The notes below the pieces were generated by a model. That model had not been told where the DNA came from and did not search any database. It saw only the letters and a list, made by a program, of their open reading frames with translations. Below, one piece after another: positions 35,337 to 43,783 of a DNA stretch of 61,650 nt. A program made the position numbers and the translations under genes. Position 1 is the stretch's first letter, and each line of letters begins with the position of its first letter. The stretch is from an uncultured Bacteroidales bacterium (lineage in GTDB: Bacteria > Bacteroidota > Bacteroidia > Bacteroidales > Bacteroidaceae): contig CACYHN010000003.1 of NCBI GenBank assembly GCA_902774275.1, forward strand, positions 1-61,650, read 5' to 3'.

Positions 35337-36293
35337 ATGAGACATTTTACAAGCGTAAAGGATCTGGGTGACCTGCATCAGGCTTTGCAGGAGGCCCTTG
35401 AGATAAAGCGTGACCGTTATAAATACGTAGAGTTGGGCCGTAATAAGACCCTGCTCATGGTGTTCTTCAACTCAAGTCTCAGAACCCGTCTCAGTACCCA
35501 GAAGGCAGGTCTCAACCTTGGAATGAACGTGATTGTGCTTGATGTCAATCAGGGCGCCTGGAAGTTGGAGACAGAGCGTGGTGTCATTATGGACGGTGAC
35601 AAGTCAGAGCATCTGCTTGAGGCCATTCCTGTTATGGGATGCTACTGCGATGTTATCGGAGTACGTTCTTTTGCCCGTTTTGAGAGCCGTGAAGATGACT
35701 ATGAGGAGAAGATACTTAACCAGTTCATACAGTACTCAGGCCGTCCTGTATTCTCCATGGAGGCTGCAACGGGGCATCCGCTGCAGAGTTTTGCTGACTG
35801 GATCACCATTGAGGAGCATAAGACCGTAGAGCGTCCTAAGGTGGTAATGAGCTGGGCTCCGCATCCCAAGGCTCTGCCGCAGGCTGTGCCAAACTCATTC
35901 GCGCAGTGGATGGTAGCTGCAGGCTATGAGGTGGTAATCACACACCCCCACGGCTATGAGCTTGATCCCAAGTTCACAGCAGGTGCCACAATAGAGTATG
36001 ACCAGATGAAGGCCTTTGAGGGTGCACACTTTGTTTACGGCAAGAACTGGTCATGCGCCAGCCCCGAGCATTACGGTGAGGTTCTTATCAAGGACCGCAG
36101 CTGGACTATCAGTGACCGTCAGATGGCTGTTACGGACAATGCCTTCTTTATGCACTGCTTGCCGGTACGCCGTAACATGATTGTGACCGATGATGTGATA
36201 GAAGGGCCCCGTTCATTGGTAATACCGGAGGCAGCCAACCGTGAGATATCTGCAACAGTTGTATTGAAGAAAATACTGGAGGGGTTGAAATAA
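35337..36293 (+). CDS. argF': N-succinylornithine carbamoyltransferase
   Basis: A 318-residue enzyme of arginine synthesis. The carbamoyl phosphate motif is FFNSSLRTRLSTQKA (near residue 45), with HPLQSFADW near residue 147 and HCLPVRRN near residue 275. The sequence closely follows the Bacteroides fragilis enzyme as I recall it, including the proline of LLEAIPVMG that marks the N-succinyl (rather than ornithine) carbamoyltransferase group. It is last in the DUF2007-proB-proA-argF' operon. Its terminator lies inside the convergent gene that starts two bases after its stop. Confidence 0.93.
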   Translation: MRHFTSVKDLGDLHQALQEALEIKRDRYKYVELGRNKTLLMVFFNSSLRTRLSTQKAGLNLGMNVIVLDVNQGAWKLETERGVIMDGDKSEHLLEAIPVMGCYCDVIGVRSFARFESREDDYEEKILNQFIQYSGRPVFSMEAATGHPLQSFADWITIEEHKTVERPKVVMSWAPHPKALPQAVPNSFAQWMVAAGYEVVITHPHGYELDPKFTAGATIEYDQMKAFEGAHFVYGKNWSCASPEHYGEVLIKDRSWTISDRQMAVTDNAFFMHCLPVRRNMIVTDDVIEGPRSLVIPEAANREISATVVLKKILEGLK

Positions 36294-36295
36294 CC

Positions 36296-36943
36296 TTATC
36301 TGTAAATAACTTTCTCGACACAGTCTCCTTCATAGCTCTTGTAGCTGAATAAGACTGTGTCGTTTTTTTGTATATTATAGACAGTCAGGGGAATGGACAA
36401 ATATACATTCTCCGTATAAACCGAATTGTCATTATGAGCGTTATGATAAAACTTAATCCTGATATTATTCTTAGAGTTTTCCTTCAACATGTAGAGATAA
36501 CTGTGTCCTATCTGCCCGTTTTCTGTCATTGTGCCTAATACCACATTCAGATGTCCTCCGCCAATATATATGCTTTTAAGCTTTATGGGGTCTCGTCTTA
36601 AATTATTAGGAATATAATCCGGGGCTATTGTTGAAATGGGGAAAGCTTTGCTTACAATATCATATTTTCCGTCATTTCCGGCACACACGGTGGCTACGAT
36701 ACGTACAGTGGTATCACAAGCCAGTGAGCCGGAATTGTAGTAATCAAATATCAAGTCATTATTATCAACATCATATACCTTTCCCATATCGTCGGTAAGG
36801 CTGTAGATATGAGCATTGCTGTCAGTCCTGGCTGTAAAGAATCCACTGATATATGAAGGAACCTCATCCTGGTCTTTTTGACATGAAACCATGACTGATA
36901 CGGTAAACAGCAGTATGCAGAAATAAGCGTAATTTCTTTTCAT
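36296..36943 (-). CDS. hypothetical lipoprotein
   Basis: A 215-residue protein I do not recognise. The signal peptide has a lipobox (VMVSC, Cys20), followed by QKDQDE, so it is probably a lipoprotein. The rest is beta-rich without obvious motifs. Start choice is ATG at 36943, just after the acyltransferase stop; a GTG at 36949 overlapping that stop is also possible. The 3' end contains, in the opposite direction, the terminator of the convergent argF' operon, so its last 20-odd codons are constrained by an RNA stem on the other strand. Confidence 0.72.
   Translation of the reverse strand: MKRNYAYFCILLFTVSVMVSCQKDQDEVPSYISGFFTARTDSNAHIYSLTDDMGKVYDVDNNDLIFDYYNSGSLACDTTVRIVATVCAGNDGKYDIVSKAFPISTIAPDYIPNNLRRDPIKLKSIYIGGGHLNVVLGTMTENGQIGHSYLYMLKENSKNNIRIKFYHNAHNDNSVYTENVYLSIPLTVYNIQKNDTVLFSYKSYEGDCVEKVIYR
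36316..36369 (+). terminator. terminator of the proBA-argF' operon, inside the convergent gene
   Basis: A perfect 11-bp stem (36316-36326 with 36352-36362) is followed by seven T (36363-36369). The 25-base loop can form a smaller inner hairpin. It lies wholly inside the coding sequence of the minus-strand lipoprotein gene. Confidence 0.85.
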
Positions 36944-36945
36944 GA

Positions 36946-38103
36946 TCACATTGCGCTTAATTGGTTAATGAGCGGATTTGCATACATGGTAAGAATCCTC
37001 TCCTTGAGATAATCCCAATCAGGGTTGGGAATGGATATCTTTCTCAGCTGTCCTTCCAGATATTTCTCAAAAGACCGCTTGTCTTTATCTGTGTAATATG
37101 CCGATTGTGCATTGTCTCCACGCAGCATGTCAAGTGCAATCCTATTGCTTGGGTAAATCTTATAACCCTTGAAAATATGCTTGTCAATAATGGCTGCAAC
37201 CTGATCCAGATACTGGTTGCGCGGTACAGATTCATCCAAAGCCGCTATTTCCTCGTCAATAGGCTCCGATACCTGATAATGAATATGCCCTTTGTATCCT
37301 TTCATACCTGTTTTCATGTTGTCCAGATCATCCTGCTTGGATTTCTTGAACCCGGGATTGTCTCTCTTGAGCTGGAACTCCTGGGCTTTGAGATAATCGC
37401 ACGGGTCATACTCATAACTTATAGTCAGAGGCGTTATGTGTAATGACCTAAGCCGTTCGCAGAGAGAACCTTCACCTGACATGGTGAGCATCTTAAGTAC
37501 GCTCTTTTGGGTGCGGTCATCAGAATCCTTGGCACGTCCTTCACGTTGTGCCAACCAAACGGGCTTGTGCTTCTGTGTAATGACAAAACGTATGTATGCT
37601 GAAAGGTTCTCTGATGTTTTAATAAGCTCTGCGGCACTTGCAGAGCGGTTTACTACAAAACTGCGGTTCAGTCTTACAAGTGTCTCTATCCAAGGGTAAA
37701 TAAGCAGATTGTTGCCTATGCCAATCTCTACAGATGACTTTCCGCTTGGTAGAAGGATGTAATCAAGGTATGCAGAATCAAGGACAATATCCCTGTGATT
37801 TGACAGGAACAGGTAGTCCTCACGTTTCTTAGGCATAACCTTCTTGAAGTTGTTAGAGAATCCGTTGGAGCTGTCCCTGAGGATTTTCTTTAGTACAAAC
37901 GGATAAATTACCCATCGCTGAAAACCGTCAATGGTCTTGAATAAGCTCAGGTAAAGTTTTATTGCCCACATAGGAATACCTTTCAGCATGCCGTCAAGAA
38001 CGGTTCTTCTGAACCTTGTATCTTCAAGAAGACTCTTGATGGCACTTTGCACCTCAGAATCTTCAAATGACCTCATTGATTCAAATTCCTGTGGTATCTC
38101 CAT
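36946..38103 (-). CDS. PlsB/PlsC-like glycerophosphate acyltransferase
   Basis: A 385-residue acyltransferase. The catalytic motif is NHRDIVLD near residue 103 (N-H-x4-D type), and the second motif is VWLAQREGRAKDSDDRTQKSV near residue 184. It is longer than PlsC and lacks an obvious membrane segment except a hydrophobic region near residues 45-65. It probably acylates glycerol phosphate or a related lipid precursor; substrate uncertain. The ATG at 38103 (MEIPQEFES) is preferred to the TTG two codons upstream. Its own -7 box lies 21 bases upstream. Confidence 0.85.
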   Translation of the reverse strand: MEIPQEFESMRSFEDSEVQSAIKSLLEDTRFRRTVLDGMLKGIPMWAIKLYLSLFKTIDGFQRWVIYPFVLKKILRDSSNGFSNNFKKVMPKKREDYLFLSNHRDIVLDSAYLDYILLPSGKSSVEIGIGNNLLIYPWIETLVRLNRSFVVNRSASAAELIKTSENLSAYIRFVITQKHKPVWLAQREGRAKDSDDRTQKSVLKMLTMSGEGSLCERLRSLHITPLTISYEYDPCDYLKAQEFQLKRDNPGFKKSKQDDLDNMKTGMKGYKGHIHYQVSEPIDEEIAALDESVPRNQYLDQVAAIIDKHIFKGYKIYPSNRIALDMLRGDNAQSAYYTDKDKRSFEKYLEGQLRKISIPNPDWDYLKERILTMYANPLINQLSAM

Positions 38104-38123
38104 AGTCAATCATCTTTATGGGA

Positions 38124-38131
38124 CAAACATA
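38124..38131 (-). promoter_or_regulatory. -7 promoter element of the acyltransferase gene
   Basis: Read on the minus strand this is TATGTTTG, matching TAnnTTTG. It lies between ddl and the acyltransferase gene, so the last two genes of the cluster can be transcribed separately from ddl. Confidence 0.5.
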
Positions 38132-38138
38132 AACATTT

Positions 38139-39113
38139 TTAGAAACTGTCTTCAATAATTTCCGTGAAAACATCTGTCAGATTCATCCCGGCAGCCCTGA
38201 TTTGCTGTGGTATGAAACTTGTGGCGGTCATGCCCGGGGTAGTATTCACTTCAAGCAGGTTTATCTTGTCACCGTCAGTAATGATGTAGTCGTTGCGGAT
38301 AATGCCATGGCAGCCTATCAGGTCATAAATCTTGGCTGTAAGGTCCTGGATACGGTCTCTAAGTTCATCAGATATACGGGCGGGGGTGATCTCTTCAACC
38401 TTACCATTGTACTTGGCATCGTAGTCAAAGAAATCACTCTTGGGTATCACCTCGGTTACAGGCAGCTTCACTTCACGCTTACGTGTCTTGTAATAGCCGT
38501 TGGTAACCTCTGTTCCCTGCATGAATGATTCTACCATAATCTCACTGTTTTCCTTGAAGGCTTCCTCTACGGCAGGGATAATCTGCTCACGTGTCTTGAC
38601 CTTGGTGGTGCCAAAACTGGAACCGCCGTCAGTGGGCTTGATAAAGCAGGGCAGCCCCACCTTGCGTACCACGCGGTCAGGGTCAACGGTATCACCCTTA
38701 CGTATGCGGATGGATGGCGATACATTTACCTTACAGCTCTTCATTGTCTTGTTGAGCACAAACTTGTTGAATGTAAGGGCCGATGCCAATACATCGCAAG
38801 TGGAGAAGGGGATACGCATAAGCCTGAGGTAACCTTCAAACACGCCGTTCTCACCCGGAGTGCCGTGTATGGTTATGTAGGCATAGTCAAACACTTTCCT
38901 GGTGCCGTTATATGTAAAACTGAAATCATTGCGATCCACAGGAACGGTGACGCCTTCCTTGACGTGAACCTGCCATTTCTTGCCTTCAATCTCTACGATA
39001 TACGGTTCATACCTCTCCTTGTCCATATTCTCAAGGATTGTGGCGGCACTTCTCAGTGATACGGGATTCTCACTTGAATCACCTCCTGCAACTATTGCTA
39101 TAACACGTTTCAT
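38139..39113 (-). CDS. ddl: D-alanine--D-alanine ligase
   Basis: A 324-residue ATP-grasp enzyme that makes the D-Ala-D-Ala end of the peptidoglycan precursor. It starts MKRVIAIVAGGDSSE, and has YAYITIHGTPGENGVFEGYL near residue 71, the ATP-grasp core FIKPTDGGSSFGTTKVK near residue 159 and the C-terminal EVNTTPGMTATSFIPQQ. The ATG at 39113 is chosen over the frame start at 39134 because it gives the standard N-terminus and avoids overlap with rluD. Confidence 0.96.
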   Translation of the reverse strand: MKRVIAIVAGGDSSENPVSLRSAATILENMDKERYEPYIVEIEGKKWQVHVKEGVTVPVDRNDFSFTYNGTRKVFDYAYITIHGTPGENGVFEGYLRLMRIPFSTCDVLASALTFNKFVLNKTMKSCKVNVSPSIRIRKGDTVDPDRVVRKVGLPCFIKPTDGGSSFGTTKVKTREQIIPAVEEAFKENSEIMVESFMQGTEVTNGYYKTRKREVKLPVTEVIPKSDFFDYDAKYNGKVEEITPARISDELRDRIQDLTAKIYDLIGCHGIIRNDYIITDGDKINLLEVNTTPGMTATSFIPQQIRAAGMNLTDVFTEIIEDSF

Positions 39114-39123
39114 CTGTATGTTT

Positions 39124-40194
39124 TTATTTATCAAAATCTCTTGACTTTACATAGTCACGCCATCTCTCTATAAGCGTGGTCATATCCTGTGGCAGTTCTG
39201 AATTAAAGAACATCTCCTTGCCCGTAAGCGGATGTACAAAGCCGAGTGTCTTGGCATGCAGGGCCTGACGCGGGCACACCTCAAAGCAGTTTTGTACAAA
39301 TTGGCGGTAACGGCTGTATGTGGTACCTTTCAGTATTTGGTCGCCACCGTAACGGCTGTCGCTGAAAAGAGGGTGACCAATATGTTTCATGTGCACTCTG
39401 ATCTGGTGTGTACGTCCTGTCTCCAGACGGCATTCCACCAATGATGTATAGCCGAATCTCTCCAGGACTGTATAATGCGTGACAGCATGCTTGCCCACCT
39501 CCGGGTCAAATGATACTGCCATCTGCAACCTGTCCTTGGGGTTACGGGTTATCTGGCTCTCGATGGTTCCTTCAGCTGGCTCAGGAACTCCCCATACCAA
39601 TGCCTGATAGGCGCGTTTGGTGGTTTTGTCATAAAACTGCTTTCCCAGACAGGTTTTGGCATCGGGTGTTTTAGCTACCACCAGAAGGCCTGATGTGTCC
39701 TTGTCAATCCGGTGTACCAGTCCCACTTGCGGGCTGTTGGGGTCATAATCGGGATTGTCACGCAAATGCCATGCTACGGCGTTCACCAACGTTCCGTGAA
39801 AGTTTCCGCATCCGGGGTGTACCACTAGCCCTGCCGGTTTGTTTACCACAAGCAGGCAGTCATCTTCATAGACTATATCTAAAGGAATATCCTCAGGCTC
39901 AATCTCACTACTGTAACGCGGGCGGTCCATCATAACCGTAATCACATCCAGCGGCTTGACCTTGTAATTGCTCTTTACGGGACGGCCGTTTGCCATGACC
40001 ATTCCGGCATCGGCGGCTTTCTGTATGCGGTTGCGTGAAGAGTGCTCCAGATGGTCAAACAGGAACTTGTCAACACGGAGCAGGCTCTGGCCCTTATCGG
40101 CCACCACTCGGAAATGCTCGTAAAGCTCTACCGCGTCAGGGGTGGGTTCCAGGTCATCAAGTGACTCCTCAATCTCGTCTTCCAGGTCAACCAT
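39124..40194 (-). CDS. rluD: 23S rRNA pseudouridine synthase, RluD-like
   Basis: A 356-residue RluA-family synthase. An acidic N-terminal tail is followed by an S4 RNA-binding domain (about 38-90, RVDKFLFDHLEHSSRNRIQ) and the catalytic domain with Asp164 in HRIDKDTSGLLVVAKT. RluD modifies helix 69 of 23S rRNA (positions 1911/1915/1917 in E. coli). The gene sits between the PASTA protein gene and ddl, which is a frequent Bacteroidales order. Substrate position is inferred from family. Confidence 0.92.
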   Translation of the reverse strand: MVDLEDEIEESLDDLEPTPDAVELYEHFRVVADKGQSLLRVDKFLFDHLEHSSRNRIQKAADAGMVMANGRPVKSNYKVKPLDVITVMMDRPRYSSEIEPEDIPLDIVYEDDCLLVVNKPAGLVVHPGCGNFHGTLVNAVAWHLRDNPDYDPNSPQVGLVHRIDKDTSGLLVVAKTPDAKTCLGKQFYDKTTKRAYQALVWGVPEPAEGTIESQITRNPKDRLQMAVSFDPEVGKHAVTHYTVLERFGYTSLVECRLETGRTHQIRVHMKHIGHPLFSDSRYGGDQILKGTTYSRYRQFVQNCFEVCPRQALHAKTLGFVHPLTGKEMFFNSELPQDMTTLIERWRDYVKSRDFDK

Positions 40195-40199
40195 GCAGA

Positions 40200-40814
40200 T
40201 TATTCAAAGAAATCCATATCTATGACTATGGTTGAATCAGCCTCCTCTATTTCCTCTACCGGGTTGCCATTTCCCGCAACAATTGTAAGAGTGGAGCCTT
40301 CAGGAATCTCTGTTCCTGCCTTAATCGCCTCACCAAGATATTTTATCTCATAAACCCAATCTTGGTCACCATCCACGTATTCCGTTTCAGTGAGCTTGAA
40401 TCCTGCGGCTCTTAATTTGGATTCGGCAGCGCGAAGTGAACTGTTGTCGGCTACATCCGGTACCGCTCTTAAGGGTTCCTTGCCTGAGTTGAGTGTAAGA
40501 TATATCTTACGGCCTTGCTTGACAAAGGCGCCAGGCTTGGGCTTTTGTTCAATGACACCGCCCTCAACCATCATTTTGTCGAACTTGTAATCTGTAATCT
40601 CGTAATTCAGACCAGTCATGGAGAGAGTTTGCCTTGCTTCTTCTTCATACATACCTGTCACATCCGGTACCGTGATATACTGTCCGTGAAGGGTGTATGA
40701 TTTCATCCATCTGAAGGTAACAATGACCAATATTATGGCTACAATGAGCATAGCCAATAGATTTGCGAGTACTATAAGGATTCCACGCTTTATATTCTTG
40801 TTTTCTTTTGCCAT
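40200..40814 (-). CDS. membrane-anchored PASTA-domain protein without kinase
   Basis: A 204-residue protein with a short cytoplasmic start, one transmembrane segment (about residues 10-30) and two PASTA domains (about 45-112 and 113-185), then an acidic tail. PASTA domains bind muropeptides or beta-lactams in kinases and penicillin-binding proteins of other phyla; here no kinase or transpeptidase domain is attached. Its operon includes ddl, so a role at the cell wall is plausible. It is the first gene after the promoter at 40837-40869. Confidence 0.88.
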   Translation of the reverse strand: MAKENKNIKRGILIVLANLLAMLIVAIILVIVTFRWMKSYTLHGQYITVPDVTGMYEEEARQTLSMTGLNYEITDYKFDKMMVEGGVIEQKPKPGAFVKQGRKIYLTLNSGKEPLRAVPDVADNSSLRAAESKLRAAGFKLTETEYVDGDQDWVYEIKYLGEAIKAGTEIPEGSTLTIVAGNGNPVEEIEEADSTIVIDMDFFE

Positions 40815-40836
40815 TCTGATTAAACGCTTTAATCTG

Positions 40837-40869
40837 CAAATTTAATGATTTAGCAGGACAAAGTACAAA
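40837..40869 (-). promoter_or_regulatory. promoter of the PASTA-rluD-ddl operon
   Basis: On the minus strand, TTTG (40866-40869), 21 bases, then TAAATTTG (40837-40844). This is a good match to the Bacteroidota two-part promoter, ending 22 bases before the start codon. Confidence 0.7.
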
Positions 40870-40913
40870 CTAACGGCTTGGAAAAAAGTGATGAAAGTCT
40901 GACATATAAAAAG

Positions 40914-40947
40914 AAAAAGAGCAGGACAATCTGTCCGGCTCTTTTTT
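40914..40947. terminator. terminator of rpmH, stem usable on both strands
   Basis: A 15-bp stem (40914-40928 with 40932-40947, one mismatch) is A-rich on the left and has a run of six T on the right. It lies 33 bases beyond the rpmH stop on the minus strand. Confidence 0.8.
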
Positions 40948-40979
40948 CATATTATACCTTATTGTTGTAAATATAAGGA

Positions 40980-41141
40980 TTACTTCTTGTTACCGCAGTA
41001 CTCGTCAGATACTGTCAGTTTCTTGCGGCCTTTTGCTCTGCGTGATGCAAGTACCCTGCGACCGTTTGCTGTGGCCATTCTCTCACGGAAACCGTGTTTG
41101 TTCTTTCTCTTCCTGTTGGAAGGCTGAAATGTTCTTTTCAT
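40980..41141 (-). CDS. rpmH: 50S ribosomal protein L34
   Basis: A 53-residue basic protein beginning [20 protein letters not shown], the universal L34 start, and ending with the Bacteroidota-type extension [12 protein letters not shown]. It is short and easily missed by length cut-offs. It is a single gene with its own promoter (41179-41186) and terminator; in many other bacteria rpmH is beside rnpA and dnaA, which are not seen here. Confidence 0.96.
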   Translation of the reverse strand: MKRTFQPSNRKRKNKHGFRERMATANGRRVLASRRAKGRKKLTVSDEYCGNKK

Positions 41142-41178
41142 TGTTATGTCGTTTTTATTGTTTTCGGAAATCGGAGTG

Positions 41179-41186
41179 CAAAGATA
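41179..41186 (-). promoter_or_regulatory. -7 promoter element of rpmH
   Basis: Read on the minus strand this is TATCTTTG, a perfect -7 box 37 bases before the rpmH start. Confidence 0.6.
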
Positions 41187-41235
41187 CTCTCTTTTTTGAT
41201 AATATGCAATAGGCGTTTCTTTTTTTGTCTAAAGT

Positions 41236-41266
41236 TTTGTCTATTTGTGTCATTACACTACTTTTG
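41236..41266 (+). promoter_or_regulatory. promoter of the efp-radC-DUF59-lpxH operon
   Basis: TTTG (41236-41239), 19 bases, TACTTTTG (41259-41266). Both elements and the spacing match the Bacteroidota consensus, giving a leader of about 40 bases before efp. Confidence 0.72.
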
Positions 41267-41312
41267 CAGACTGAAAAAACATTTTATTAATAAATAGAAC
41301 GATTAGACTTTT

Positions 41313-41879
41313 ATGATTCTTTGTCAAGACATTAAGATCGGTACCTGCATCAATCTGGAGGGCCAGCTTTATTTCTGCATTGATTTCCTGCATGTTAAGC
41401 CTGGAAAAGGAAACACATTTGTACGCACCAAGCTTAAGAATGTCGTTAACGGCCGCGTGCTGGAGCGCACTTTCCAGATTGGTTTCAAGCTGGAGGATGT
41501 ACGTGTGGAGCGTCGTCCTTATCAGTATCTGTATCAGGATGATATGGGTTATATTTTTATGAATCAGGAGAACTTTGAGCAGGTTACAATCATGAAAGAC
41601 CTCATCAACGGTGTTGATTACCTTAAGGAGGGTGAGGTTGTTGATGTTGTTACTAATGCCAACACAGGTGAGATCCTGTTTGCAGACCTGCCTGTCAAGG
41701 TTGTTCTCAAGGTTGTTTATACAGAACCAGGCCTTAAGGGTGATACGGCTACCAATGCCACTAAACCTGCTAAGGTTGAGACCGGTTGCGAGGTTCGCGT
41801 ACCTCTGTTCATCAATGAGGGTGAACTTATTGAGGTCGATACCCGTGACGGATCATACCAGGGCCGCGTAAAGGCATAA
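41313..41879 (+). CDS. efp: translation elongation factor P
   Basis: A 188-residue tRNA-shaped factor that relieves ribosome stalling at proline runs. It has the KOW-like N-terminal domain and two OB domains. The tip loop reads VKPGKGNTF, with Lys32 at the position modified in E. coli. No modification enzyme (EpmA/EpmB or EarP) is encoded in this window. Length is normal. radC starts seven bases after its stop. Confidence 0.96.
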   Translation: MILCQDIKIGTCINLEGQLYFCIDFLHVKPGKGNTFVRTKLKNVVNGRVLERTFQIGFKLEDVRVERRPYQYLYQDDMGYIFMNQENFEQVTIMKDLINGVDYLKEGEVVDVVTNANTGEILFADLPVKVVLKVVYTEPGLKGDTATNATKPAKVETGCEVRVPLFINEGELIEVDTRDGSYQGRVKA

Positions 41880-41886
41880 GAAATGA

Positions 41887-42582
41887 ATGATTAAGCCAGA
41901 CAAGCTGAATCTTAAGCAGTGGGCCACAGAGGATCGCCCCCGTGAAAAGATGAAGCAAAAGGGTGCAAAAGCACTTACAAACGCTGAGTTATTGGCGATT
42001 CTGATACACACTGGAAACACTGAAGATTCGGTGGTGGCTTTAACGCAAAAAGTGATGGCTTCCTGCCGCAACAGTCTTTCCGAACTTGGAAAACTTAGCG
42101 TCGGGGAGCTATGCTCTTTCAAAGGGATAGGTGAGGCCAAGGCTATAACCATCCTTGCGGCCTGTGAACTTGGCAGGCGCCGCAAGGAGGAGGAACCTTT
42201 ATTGAAACCTCAGATCAGGACGTCACGTGATGTCTATGACTATTTCTATCCTGATATGATTGACCTTCAGGTTGAGGAGTGCCATGTGCTCTTCCTTAAC
42301 CAGTCATCAAGAGTGATTGACAGTATGCGTATCAGTCAGGGTGGCCTGGCGAGCGCATCGGTTGATATACGTCTTATTCTGCGGGAGGCTTTTCTGCACA
42401 GGGCTACAGGCTTGACTTTATGTCATAACCATCCGTCAGGGACGGCATTGCCCAGCAGGCAGGACGATGAACTTACCAGATCAGTGGCGCAAGCATGCCG
42501 AATGGTTAATGTTCCGTTGCTGGATCATGTGATTTTTACCGAGAACGGGTACTACAGTTACGCCGACAAAGGCCGGTTATAA
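41887..42582 (+). CDS. radC: RadC/JAB-domain protein
   Basis: A 231-residue protein with an N-terminal helix-hairpin-helix region (LTNAELLAILIHTG; LCSFKGIGEAKAITILAA) and a C-terminal JAB domain. The JAMM metal motif is complete: His180 and His182 in CHNHPSG and Asp193. RadC was once linked to recombination repair, but its activity remains unclear. It is placed between efp and a DUF59 gene. Confidence 0.93.
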   Translation: MIKPDKLNLKQWATEDRPREKMKQKGAKALTNAELLAILIHTGNTEDSVVALTQKVMASCRNSLSELGKLSVGELCSFKGIGEAKAITILAACELGRRRKEEEPLLKPQIRTSRDVYDYFYPDMIDLQVEECHVLFLNQSSRVIDSMRISQGGLASASVDIRLILREAFLHRATGLTLCHNHPSGTALPSRQDDELTRSVAQACRMVNVPLLDHVIFTENGYYSYADKGRL

Positions 42583-42588
42583 TACAGT

Positions 42589-42903
42589 ATGGCTGAAAAG
42601 TTTGACATAGAGGAGAAGATAGTGGAGGTGCTCAAGACGGTCTATGACCCTGAGATACCGGTTGATATCTACAACTTGGGGCTGATATACAAGATAGATG
42701 TCGATGATGATGCGAATGCGGTCATTGACATGACGCTTACTGCTCCAGGCTGCTCTCTGGCAGACTTTATCGTTGAGGATGTACGCTTGCGCGTGGAGGG
42801 TCTGGAATGTGTCAAGTCCGCTACGGTCAATCTGGTGTTTGAGCCGGAATGGAACAAGGACATGATGAGTGAAGAAGCTAAACTTGAACTTGGACTGGAA
42901 TGA
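42589..42903 (+). CDS. MIP18/DUF59-family iron-sulfur assembly protein
   Basis: A 104-residue protein of the DUF59 (SufT/PaaD-like) family. The hallmark YDPEIPVDIYNLGLIYKI is near residue 18 and the conserved cysteine is in TLTAPGCSLADFI near residue 55. Members help deliver or mature Fe-S clusters. It begins six bases after radC and its stop overlaps the lpxH start (ATGA). Confidence 0.88.
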   Translation: MAEKFDIEEKIVEVLKTVYDPEIPVDIYNLGLIYKIDVDDDANAVIDMTLTAPGCSLADFIVEDVRLRVEGLECVKSATVNLVFEPEWNKDMMSEEAKLELGLE

Positions 42904-43664
42904 AAAACGTTTACTTTATATCCGATGCCCATTTAGGTTCCTGGGCGCTTGACCACAGGCGTATGCAGGAGCGCAGGTTGGTACGCTTCCTTGATGACAT
43001 CAAGGATAAGGCGCAGGCCGTTTATATGCTGGGCGACATGTTTGATTACTGGTACGAGTATAAGTATGTGGTCCCTAAAGGTTATACACGTTTCTTAGGC
43101 AAGGTATCGGAGCTTACAGACAATGGTGTTGAAGTGCACTATTTCATAGGCAATCATGATATCTGGATGTACGGCTATCTGGAGCGTGAATGTGGTGTCA
43201 TATTGCACAAGGAGCCTCTTACCGTTGAGATAATGGGTAAGGAATTCTTCCTGGCTCATGGCGATGGGATGGGTGATCCCAGTCGTACGTTCCGTTTTAT
43301 GCGCGGCATATTCCGTAACCATCTGTGTCAGTTCCTGTTTTCATTGTTGCCTACCCGATGGAGTATGTGGTTAGGACTGCGTTGGGCACAAAAGAGTATG
43401 GTTGACCATCGTCTTGAAGGAGGTGCCAAATACTTGGGTGAGGATAAGGAGTTTCAGGTCCTTTATGCCAAGGAGTATCTCAAGACTCATCCTGATATAA
43501 ACTATTTCATATTCGGGCATCGTCATATAGAGCTTGACCTGATGCTCAGCCACTCCTGCCGGATGCTTATTATAGGTGATTGGATAAGCCAATACACCTA
43601 CGTAATGTTTGACGGCAAAACTCTCACCATGCACAACTACCTGGAAGGAGGAGAGAATATATAA
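42900..43664 (+). CDS. lpxH: UDP-2,3-diacylglucosamine diphosphatase
   Basis: A 254-residue metallophosphoesterase of lipid A synthesis that releases UMP from UDP-diacylglucosamine. Metal-ligand motifs: SDAHLGS near residue 8, LGDMFDYW near residue 45, GNHDIW near residue 80, and FGHRH near residue 203. The aspartate and histidine pattern fits LpxH. The start overlaps the DUF59 stop. Its 3' end is followed by a TTGAAAA repeat array and a shared terminator. Confidence 0.9.
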   Translation: MKNVYFISDAHLGSWALDHRRMQERRLVRFLDDIKDKAQAVYMLGDMFDYWYEYKYVVPKGYTRFLGKVSELTDNGVEVHYFIGNHDIWMYGYLERECGVILHKEPLTVEIMGKEFFLAHGDGMGDPSRTFRFMRGIFRNHLCQFLFSLLPTRWSMWLGLRWAQKSMVDHRLEGGAKYLGEDKEFQVLYAKEYLKTHPDINYFIFGHRHIELDLMLSHSCRMLIIGDWISQYTYVMFDGKTLTMHNYLEGGENI

Positions 43665-43783
43665 TTGAGAATTGAAAATTGAAAATTGAAAATTACACGC
43701 ACCTGCGTAAAGCCCGCGACATTAAAAAATGACGATCCGAAGGACCGTCATTTTTTATAATTTTCAATTTTCAATTTTCAATT
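43663..43783. repeat. inverted TTGAAAA heptad arrays around a terminator
   Basis: About four tandem heptads (TTGAAAA type) occupy 43664-43695, and the same array in inverse orientation occupies 43758-43783. A perfect 26-base inverted repeat (43670-43695 with 43758-43783) results. The right array includes the last codon and stop of ackA. The terminator lies between them. Confidence 0.8.
43724..43756. terminator. bidirectional terminator between lpxH and ackA
   Basis: A 15-bp stem (43724-43738 with 43742-43756, one mismatch) has a three-base loop, six A at its left foot and six T at its right foot, so it works in both directions. Confidence 0.85.

Noticed and set aside
43663-43783. Inverted repeats of an insertion sequence
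   Set aside because: The 62 bases between the arms hold only a terminator, there is no transposase, and the arms are tandem heptads, not IS ends.
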